Origin: Gammaproteobacteria bacterium
GTDB lineage: Bacteria > Pseudomonadota > Gammaproteobacteria > SZUA-140
Length of the DNA: 21,349 bases
NCBI GenBank assembly: GCA_003230195.1
Contig: QIHH01000235.1
Span: 1-21,349 of the forward strand
Direction of reading: 5' to 3'
Both the position numbers and the translations under genes were made by a program. Below the pieces are notes generated by a model that saw nothing but the letters and a program-made list of their open reading frames with translations, had not been told where the DNA came from and ran no database searches. Below are positions 15,130 to 21,349 of the stretch, in pieces; the stretch's first letter is position 1; each line of letters starts with the position of its first letter.

Positions 15130-16428
15130 ATGATATCCCTCTCCCAATCGGCCCATACATCGATAATTCTTAAGCTTTTAGATGCTGCAGAGCACAAGCT
15201 CGCCGATTTCGATGTCATACAGACACACTTAAAAAGTGTGCTTAGCGCACAGGAGAGTGTACAGCAACGCCAACATCAGGCATATTGCTCGCTCTTTACC
15301 ACATTAATGACTCACCTCAGCCAGCAAACTAAGTTAAGCCGCCCGCACCAGCAGCATCTAGAATTACTGAAGCTAAGGCTCAGCCACCAGCCGGGCCTTG
15401 CTGAGTTAAATGAAATTGGCAACCTGCTCACGAATATTTTAACCTTGAATCAGGAAATTAGCACCACTTCAACAACCGTTAGATCAGAGAACCAAACCGA
15501 AACCGCTGAAACAGTTCAGTTAAAACAAACAGCACCACATAGAGATCCGGCCCCTGCGCCATTAATATCCACCCGCGAACGGCCACCCGCGAATAGTGAA
15601 TTCCAGGTGTTAGAGACAAAACGTCAACATATGGAGCAGATTCAAAGAACGCTTTCACTTCATCTCAGTGAAGTCATTGAACAAAATAAGGCTCTCGGGA
15701 AAGCGCTCAGCAGTGAACAGCACAGCATCGACAATGAATTATCTATCCTGTTGCAAGGACACCAGTCACTCACTGAAAAACTCGAAAATGCCAGTAAGTT
15801 CATGCATATTATTGAAAGCGAAGGCCAGGATCTTAGCGATGAACTCAAAAAGGCACACACACTTAGTCTGACCGATGAATTAACGCAACTTCCCAATCGA
15901 CGTGCTTTTATGAAACGCATCGAAGATGAAGTCTCACGCGTACAACGCTATGAATACCCACTCTGTTTCGCGTTAATTGATCTTGATTCTTTTAAATCGA
16001 TCAACGATCACTACGGCCATTCTGCCGGAGATGAAGTACTGCGTAGCTTCGCAGAACGTGCGCTTTCTGGCTTTAGACACCACGATTTGGCATCAAGGTA
16101 TGGTGGAGAGGAGTTTGCCATTATTCTCCCCAACACAGATACCAACGGTGCACTACGTGCGCTAGAAAAAATAAAAGGACGAACAAGCCAGTGTACTTTT
16201 CAACACAACGGCACCACATATCCTATTCCAACTTTTTCTGCCGGGATTGCGCAATATAGCGCAGGTGAAACACCCGCATCATTGATAGAACGGGCGGATA
16301 AAGCACTTTATCGCGCTAAGCGAATGGGGCGAAATCGCATTGAGACAACAGAGGTAAATGAGCATGAGGTGATTTCCACATCAACTCATCTCAAGCGCCC
16401 CCATGAACCAGAAGATAGCAGTCGCTGA
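15130..16428 (+). CDS. Soluble coiled-coil GGDEF diguanylate cyclase
   Basis: This 432-residue protein should synthesise cyclic-di-GMP from two GTP. It has no signal peptide or membrane helix. The N-terminal region (about 1-110) is helical and unassigned, followed by a Thr/Pro-rich linker (about 112-155), a long predicted coiled coil (about 155-255) and a GGDEF domain (about 260-415). The active-site motif is GGEEF (325-329), preceded at the correct five-residue distance by the inhibitory-site RHHD (316-319), so product feedback inhibition is likely. TLTDELTQLPN-type and DLDSFKSINDHYGH segments are present. A TAA immediately precedes the ATG, so this is the first possible start; the ribosome-binding site is weak. 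The stop codon abuts the converging secF stop with no spacer. The name of a specific cyclase cannot be given. Confidence 0.93.
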   Translation: MISLSQSAHTSIILKLLDAAEHKLADFDVIQTHLKSVLSAQESVQQRQHQAYCSLFTTLMTHLSQQTKLSRPHQQHLELLKLRLSHQPGLAELNEIGNLLTNILTLNQEISTTSTTVRSENQTETAETVQLKQTAPHRDPAPAPLISTRERPPANSEFQVLETKRQHMEQIQRTLSLHLSEVIEQNKALGKALSSEQHSIDNELSILLQGHQSLTEKLENASKFMHIIESEGQDLSDELKKAHTLSLTDELTQLPNRRAFMKRIEDEVSRVQRYEYPLCFALIDLDSFKSINDHYGHSAGDEVLRSFAERALSGFRHHDLASRYGGEEFAIILPNTDTNGALRALEKIKGRTSQCTFQHNGTTYPIPTFSAGIAQYSAGETPASLIERADKALYRAKRMGRNRIETTEVNEHEVISTSTHLKRPHEPEDSSR

Positions 16429-17382
16429 TCAGGGCTGGTCGCCAAGTACATCGGGGTCATCTTCACCCTCTTTCTTAACCGGCATCAGGTCTTGTTTACT
16501 GACACCCAGTGCCAGAGCAGTCGCACTCGCAACATAAACAGATGAGTAGGTACCGACAATAATCCCGATAATCAGTGCCGTTGCAAAGCTATGAATAATC
16601 TCCCCGCCCAATACAAACAGTGCAATCAATACAAACAGTGTCGTAAACGATGTCACCAGAGTACGGGAAAGCATTTGGTTGATCGATCGATTTGAAACCT
16701 CGACCGGCGATCCTTTTCGCATCTTTCGAAAATTCTCTCGAATCCGATCAAACACAACAATGGTATCGTTTAATGAATAACCAATCACCGCCAAGATGGC
16801 AGCAAGCGTGGTGAGATCAAACTCCAAGCGTAGTACTGAAAAAATACCCAGCGTAATGACCACATCGTGCACAAGGGCGACAACAGAACCCACCGCAAAA
16901 CGCTTTTCAAAGCGTAATGTAATATAGATAAGGATGCCAAATAGCGCGTAGATCATCGCCAAGCCACCTTTCTCAGTAAGCTCTTCACCCACCTGTGGCC
17001 CAACAAATTCAACACGGCGCATCTCGATCTTATCCGAACCTGAGTCTCTATGCAGTGCATTAAGGACACCGGTACTCAGATCAGCATTCGTCATCCCTTC
17101 GTGCGGTGGTACGCGAATTAAAACATCTTTCGAACTACCAAAATGTTGGGTAATGGCATTACCATAGCCTGCGCTTTCCAATGTCGCACGTACCTCAGAA
17201 AGATCAGCTGAGTTTTCATAACCCACTTCGATCAACGTACCACCAGTGAAATCGATACCGAAGTTCAAACCTCGCGTTGCAAGCGACGCGATGGAGATAA
17301 TCACCAGCAAGATCGACACGATCAACGCAAGCTTGCGCTTGCCCATAAAGTCAAATGATGGCTCTTTATTAAATATTTGCAT
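16429..17382 (-). CDS. secF: Protein translocase subunit SecF
   Basis: SecF works with SecD as a proton-driven accessory to SecYEG, pulling secreted proteins out on the periplasmic side. The 317-residue protein has an N-terminal helix (about 17-37), the family motif GLNFGIDFTGGTLIEV, a periplasmic domain, and a C-terminal bundle of five helices. In that bundle GYSLNDTIVVFDRIREN holds the conserved aspartates near 206 and 212. Length is close to E. coli SecF (323). It follows secD by 25 bp and ends the operon. Its TCA (reverse of TGA) directly touches the stop codon of the converging cyclase gene, so no terminator can lie between the two coding regions. Confidence 0.97.
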   Translation of the reverse strand: MQIFNKEPSFDFMGKRKLALIVSILLVIISIASLATRGLNFGIDFTGGTLIEVGYENSADLSEVRATLESAGYGNAITQHFGSSKDVLIRVPPHEGMTNADLSTGVLNALHRDSGSDKIEMRRVEFVGPQVGEELTEKGGLAMIYALFGILIYITLRFEKRFAVGSVVALVHDVVITLGIFSVLRLEFDLTTLAAILAVIGYSLNDTIVVFDRIRENFRKMRKGSPVEVSNRSINQMLSRTLVTSFTTLFVLIALFVLGGEIIHSFATALIIGIIVGTYSSVYVASATALALGVSKQDLMPVKKEGEDDPDVLGDQP

Positions 17383-17407
17383 CTAATCACTCATCCATTC
17401 GTTGCTG

Positions 17408-19267
17408 TTAAATTGACAGCTTTTTGACTTTTCGACCACCATAAACCAGATTAATCACTGCACGTGTACCCATAATCGCGGTAAACATTGAAGTGATAAT
17501 GCCGATTGACAATGTGATCGCAAACCCTTTAATCGGGCCAGAACCAAAGGTGTAGAGTACCAATGCCGCAATTAATGTTGTGATATTCGCATCTGCAATA
17601 GTGGAGAGGGCCTTATCATAACCGGCATTAATACTCGCCTGAGGAGAATTACCACTTCGAATCTCTTCTCGAATACGCTCAAAAATAAGCACATTGGCAT
17701 CCACCGCTATGCCGACCGTCAGCACAATACCGGCAATACCGGGCAGTGTTAGCGTCGCCTGTAACATCGACAGTACCGCAACAATCATCACCAAGTTCAC
17801 GGTTAATGCAATATTAGCAACCAAGCCAAAACCGCGATACCACACTGCCATAAAGAGCATCACGATAATGAAACCAACGATCACCGAGGTCATTCCCTGG
17901 TCGATATTATCCTGTCCAAGGCTTGGCCCAACGGTACGTTCTTCAACAATTTCAATGGGAGCAGCCAATGCACCCGCTCTCAACAGCAACGCAAGGTCAC
18001 GCGCTTCTTCAGAACTATCAAGCCCGGTAATCTGGAAACGTTTACTGAACTGATCTCGAATCACAGCAACGTTAATCACTTCTTCAATCTTCTTCTTGGT
18101 GCGCACCAGTTCACCATCAATCCGTTTGCTATTGGTCTTATTTTCAATAAAAACCACAGCCATTGGCTTACCGACATTCTCACGCGTGGTATCCGCCATC
18201 TTGCGCGCACCCTTGCTATCAAGTGAGATGAATACCGTTGGCGAGCCATTCTGCTGTTCAATACCTGAGGCGGCATCAATAATTTGATCACCCGTCACGA
18301 TGATCCGTTTCTTCAACAAAATTGGGCTGCCATTACGCTCTTTATATAGGCGCGTGCCAACCGGAGGACGCCCTGCTATCGCAGCCTGTACATCGGCATT
18401 TTCAACTGCCATTCTGAATTCCAGTGTTGCAGTTGCACCCAAAATCTCTTTTGCACGCGCCGTATCCTGAATACCCGGTAGCTGAACCACAATGCGGTTG
18501 TCACCCTGCTGTTGAACCACGGGTTCTGCGACACCTAGTTCATTAACACGGTTACGCAACGTAATGATATTCTGTTGCAGCGCCATTTTTTTAGTTTCTC
18601 GAATTTCTTCGTCACTAATGGAGACGACAAGAAAGGCATCTCCACCGCGATCTTCCTGCTCAAGTAACAGGCGCGGGTATTCTTTGCGGATAATTGAACT
18701 TGCAAGCTCAAGATCTGCCACATTACGGAATTTAATCTCAATCGAGTGACCACTACTCGTTCGGGCGATCGAAAGATAACGCACCTTTTCACCACGTAAT
18801 ATGGAACGTAGATCGCTCACATAACGCTCTCCCGCCTGACGTGCCGCAGCCACCATATCAACTTCCATCAAGAAGTGAACGCCACCCCGTAGATCAAGGC
18901 CGAGGTACATTGGTGCCGCCTTAAGCGCCGACAACCAATCCGGTGTAGCAGGTGAAAGATTGAGTGCAGGGATATAGTTCTCACCCATTTTCTCCTCAAT
19001 CAGATCTTTAGCCTGCAACTGGTCTACCGTATTATTAAAACGAACCAGAATACCCCGCTCGATCTGTTCAATCGATTTAGTGCTGATTCCTTCGCCTTTC
19101 AGCAGTTCACTGACACGAGTGACACTTGCTTCATTAATGGGAGCACCTCGAAGCGGCGAAATCTGCACCGCGGGGTCATCACCATAGAGATTAGGAAGTG
19201 CATACAGAATACCTGTCAGGATCACTGTTATGATCAGGACATATTTCCAGGTAGGGTATTGATTCAT
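17408..19267 (-). CDS. secD: Protein translocase subunit SecD
   Basis: SecD is the partner of SecF in the inner membrane. The 619-residue protein (E. coli 615) has a first helix at about 8-27, the conserved LGLDLRGGVHFLMEVD near the start of the large periplasmic region, and RVNELGVAEPVVQQQG and VQLPGIQD in that region. The membrane bundle carries the proton-path aspartate in AVDANVLIFERIREE (D523). The ATG at 19267 has AAAGG a little far upstream. The gene lies 33 bp after yajC in the usual yajC-secD-secF order. No disruption is visible. Confidence 0.98.
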   Translation of the reverse strand: MNQYPTWKYVLIITVILTGILYALPNLYGDDPAVQISPLRGAPINEASVTRVSELLKGEGISTKSIEQIERGILVRFNNTVDQLQAKDLIEEKMGENYIPALNLSPATPDWLSALKAAPMYLGLDLRGGVHFLMEVDMVAAARQAGERYVSDLRSILRGEKVRYLSIARTSSGHSIEIKFRNVADLELASSIIRKEYPRLLLEQEDRGGDAFLVVSISDEEIRETKKMALQQNIITLRNRVNELGVAEPVVQQQGDNRIVVQLPGIQDTARAKEILGATATLEFRMAVENADVQAAIAGRPPVGTRLYKERNGSPILLKKRIIVTGDQIIDAASGIEQQNGSPTVFISLDSKGARKMADTTRENVGKPMAVVFIENKTNSKRIDGELVRTKKKIEEVINVAVIRDQFSKRFQITGLDSSEEARDLALLLRAGALAAPIEIVEERTVGPSLGQDNIDQGMTSVIVGFIIVMLFMAVWYRGFGLVANIALTVNLVMIVAVLSMLQATLTLPGIAGIVLTVGIAVDANVLIFERIREEIRSGNSPQASINAGYDKALSTIADANITTLIAALVLYTFGSGPIKGFAITLSIGIITSMFTAIMGTRAVINLVYGGRKVKKLSI

Positions 19268-19300
19268 CGTCGACTAGCCTTTACTTGCTACAATAGCTGT

Positions 19301-19633
19301 TTATGCTTTCCCTTTCATTGTGCCTTTGGGCATCAATGATGACACGGCACTACGCTGAACTTTAATCTCCAGTCCATTCGCGATATCCAAGCCCACAAAG
19401 CTCTCATCGACGCTGGTGATTTTGCCCAGTACGCCACCAGAAGTAACCACTTCGTCGCCCTTAGCGAGCGCCGCCACCATGGTGCGATGCTCTTTACTGC
19501 GCTTCATCTGAGGCCTCAGCAGTAAAAAGTAAAAAATTACAAAAATCAGTAACAATGGCAACAGGCCTATTAGCCCAGACTCACCCGCCGGTGCAGCACC
19601 CTCAGCCCACGCATCATTAATAAAAAAGCTCAT
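19301..19633 (-). CDS. yajC: Sec translocon accessory protein YajC
   Basis: YajC is a small single-span inner-membrane protein associated with SecDF and YidC. The 110-residue product has one helix at about 22-41 (LIGLLPLLLIFVIFYFLLL), followed by RPQMKRSKEH and the cytoplasmic GDEVVTSGGVLGKI segment typical of the family. A strong GGGAG ribosome-binding site precedes the ATG. It sits between tgt and secD, as in many Proteobacteria. Confidence 0.97.
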   Translation of the reverse strand: MSFFINDAWAEGAAPAGESGLIGLLPLLLIFVIFYFLLLRPQMKRSKEHRTMVAALAKGDEVVTSGGVLGKITSVDESFVGLDIANGLEIKVQRSAVSSLMPKGTMKGKA

Positions 19634-19676
19634 TTCTCCCCTCTCCTATCAAAACCAGTAATTCAACAGCGCAGCA

Positions 19677-20792
19677 TTATGACACAGGCGGAGCGGCTTG
19701 CGAGCATTTTGCATAAAAATCCACAACAAATTGTTCTAGCTCGCTCTCTTCTATCGCAGTGCGCAATCCAGACATAACCTCCTGATAGTAAAAAAGGTTA
19801 TGAATTGAATTGAGTGTCGCCCCCAACATTTCATTAGTCGCCGCCAGATGGCGCAGGTAGGCGCGACTATAATTTTTGCAGGTGTAGCAGCCACAGCCTT
19901 CATCAAGCGGTTGAGTATCATTACGATATTGTGCATTACGGATGCGTATCACACCACTATGGACAAAAAGGTGGCCATTGCGCGCATTGCGCGTCGGCAT
20001 CACGCAGTCAAACATATCAATGCCGCGGCGCACCGCCTCAACAATGTCTGCTGGCTTACCGACACCCATGAGATAGCGCGGCTTAGACGCCGGCATCTGT
20101 GGCGTGGTATGACTCAGAATACGCATCATATCCTCTTTCGGCTCACCGACCGACAGGCCACCGATGGCATAACCATCAAAGCCAATATCAAATAGACCTT
20201 GCAATGAACGGTCACGCAGCGACTCAAACATGCCGCCCTGAATAATGCCAAATAGCGCCGCTGTTGAATCGCCATGGGCGATTTTACTACGCTCTGCCCA
20301 GCGTAACGACAACGCCATCGATGCTCGTGCCTCCTCTTCAGTCGCGGGATGTGGAGTGCATTCATCAAAGATCATCACTATATCGGAACCGAGCGAACGC
20401 TGTACCGCGATCGATTCTTCTGGCCCAAGGAAAATTTTGTCACCATTGACTGGCGAGCGGAATGTCACCCCTTCTTCCGTGATTTTACGTAGCTCACCCA
20501 GACTAAACACCTGAAAACCACCAGAATCGGTCAAAATTGGGCGCTGCCAGTTCATAAAGTTGTGCAGACCACCATGGGCTTCGACAATTTCAGTCCCTGG
20601 ACGCAACATCAGATGAAAGGTATTACCCAGAATAATGTCTGCACCGGTTTCACGCACCGACTCTGGTGTCATCGATTTTACCGTGGCGCAGGTGCCCACC
20701 GGCATAAAAGCAGGGGTCTCAATATCGCCACGCTCAAAATGTAAACGTGCGCGCCGCGCCGCGCCATCGTTGCCTAATAACTCAAACTGCAT
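19677..20792 (-). CDS. tgt: tRNA-guanine transglycosylase
   Basis: Tgt swaps guanine-34 of GUN-anticodon tRNAs for preQ1 in queuosine synthesis. The 371-residue protein has the base-binding aspartate D89 in DSGGFQVFS, GIIQGG (182-187) and YAIGGLSVGE for the substrate pocket, the nucleophile D262 in FDCVMPTRNARNG, and the zinc ligands C300, C302, C305 and H331. Length is close to E. coli Tgt. It starts six bases after the queA stop, with GAGGAA inside the end of queA as the ribosome-binding site. The pathway links it to queD at the other end of the window. Confidence 0.98.
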   Translation of the reverse strand: MQFELLGNDGAARRARLHFERGDIETPAFMPVGTCATVKSMTPESVRETGADIILGNTFHLMLRPGTEIVEAHGGLHNFMNWQRPILTDSGGFQVFSLGELRKITEEGVTFRSPVNGDKIFLGPEESIAVQRSLGSDIVMIFDECTPHPATEEEARASMALSLRWAERSKIAHGDSTAALFGIIQGGMFESLRDRSLQGLFDIGFDGYAIGGLSVGEPKEDMMRILSHTTPQMPASKPRYLMGVGKPADIVEAVRRGIDMFDCVMPTRNARNGHLFVHSGVIRIRNAQYRNDTQPLDEGCGCYTCKNYSRAYLRHLAATNEMLGATLNSIHNLFYYQEVMSGLRTAIEESELEQFVVDFYAKCSQAAPPVS

Positions 20793-20798
20793 CTGCTG

Positions 20799-21349
20799 CT
20801 ATTCCTCAAACTGTGCGGCTATAGACGGCGTAATCAACATCGCATCGCCATAACTATAAAATCGGTAACGCTGCTCAATGGCGTGCTGATAGGCCGCCAT
20901 CATACTTTCTCGGCCACAAAAGGCACTCACCAACATCAGTAACGTTGATTGCGGCATATGAAAATTGGTGATCAATAGATCAATCGCACTAAAGCGGTAG
21001 CCGGGGTAGATAAAAATATTGGTCTCACCACTGAATGGCGCGAGCACCCCATTCTGAACCGCCGTTTCAAGACTGCGCACCACCGTTGTTCCAACCGCTA
21101 TCACGCGCCCGCCGCGTCGCCGTGTCTCGGCGATCGCATCACAGGTTGTCTGCGATACATCCACATATTCATAGTGCATCTCATGGCTCGCGATATCATC
21201 CACTCGCACCGGCTGAAAGGTACCCGCACCCACATGCAGGGTCACCGTTGCCTGCCGAACACCTTTGGCACTCATCTCATCAAGAATCGCCTGGTCAAAG
21301 TGAAGCCCTGCAGTCGGCGCCGCCACGGCACCGAGGTGTTCAGCAAACA
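20799..21349 (-). CDS. queA: S-adenosylmethionine:tRNA ribosyltransferase-isomerase (partial)
   Basis: QueA transfers and rearranges the ribosyl group of S-adenosylmethionine onto preQ1 in tRNA to form epoxyqueuosine, the step after Tgt. About 182 C-terminal residues are present; the family is usually about 340-355 long, so the N-terminal half lies beyond the window. The visible part begins FAEHLGAVAAPTAGLHF, the family signature, and continues with HVGAGTFQPVR, GTTVVRSLETA, TNFHMPQSTLL and the final YSYGDAML. The frame is intact to its TAG. The order queA-tgt-yajC-secD-secF matches E. coli. Confidence 0.97.
   Translation of the reverse strand, partial: FAEHLGAVAAPTAGLHFDQAILDEMSAKGVRQATVTLHVGAGTFQPVRVDDIASHEMHYEYVDVSQTTCDAIAETRRRGGRVIAVGTTVVRSLETAVQNGVLAPFSGETNIFIYPGYRFSAIDLLITNFHMPQSTLLMLVSAFCGRESMMAAYQHAIEQRYRFYSYGDAMLITPSIAAQFEE

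Noticed and set aside
1..21349. Anti-phage island, toxin-antitoxin pair, CRISPR or secretion-effector cluster
   Set aside because: Every long gene is a recognised housekeeping or cyclic-di-GMP gene. No direct-repeat array, integrase or nuclease cassette is visible.

Overview
This window looks like a stretch of core chromosome from a gammaproteobacterium (a betaproteobacterium is less likely). The evidence is several conserved housekeeping gene orders: xseB-ispA-dxs, glyA-nrdR-ribD-ribE-ribBX-ribH-nusB-thiL-pgpA and queA-tgt-yajC-secD-secF. The protein sequences resemble their E. coli counterparts throughout. I see no rRNA, tRNA, CRISPR array, prophage or complete insertion sequence.

Layout. 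Positions 1-47 hold the first codons of a leftward gene that resembles the start of parE, cut by the window edge inside a perfect palindrome. Positions 48-408 are a divergent intergenic region carrying a 141-bp palindromic MITE-like element (199-339). Positions 409-4797 (+) encode xseB (exonuclease VII small subunit), ispA and dxs (isoprenoid precursors), then queD and folE2 (pterin steps towards queuosine and folate). Positions 4931-7405 (+) encode a membrane-anchored PAS-GGDEF-EAL protein of cyclic-di-GMP metabolism. Positions 7419-14724 (-) form a long leftward cluster read as glyA, nrdR, ribD, ribE, ribBX, ribH, nusB, thiL, pgpA, with a strong hairpin between glyA and nrdR. Positions 14725-15129 are an AT-rich divergent intergenic region. 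Positions 15130-16428 (+) encode a soluble coiled-coil diguanylate cyclase. Positions 16429-21349 (-) are queA (partial), tgt, yajC, secD, secF.

How the genes fit together. IspA and Dxs sit at two ends of isoprenoid synthesis; Dxs product also feeds thiamine synthesis, which ThiL completes. FolE2 makes the dihydroneopterin triphosphate that QueD uses, and Tgt and QueA at the far end of the window act late in the same queuosine pathway. RibD, RibE, RibB and RibH cover riboflavin synthesis except the GTP cyclohydrolase II step: the RibA-like half of the RibB fusion lacks the zinc cysteines, so a true RibA should be encoded elsewhere. YajC-SecD-SecF are Sec translocase accessories.

The two cyclic-di-GMP genes are the non-housekeeping part. 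Each is a single rightward gene that runs tail-to-tail into a leftward housekeeping cluster with almost no spacer. I do not see a clearly new multi-gene system. The best items for a second look are the MITE-like palindrome, the degenerate RibA domain, the fold-back palindrome at the window edge, the two contrasting cyclic-di-GMP enzymes, and a possible 36-residue membrane peptide upstream of glyA.
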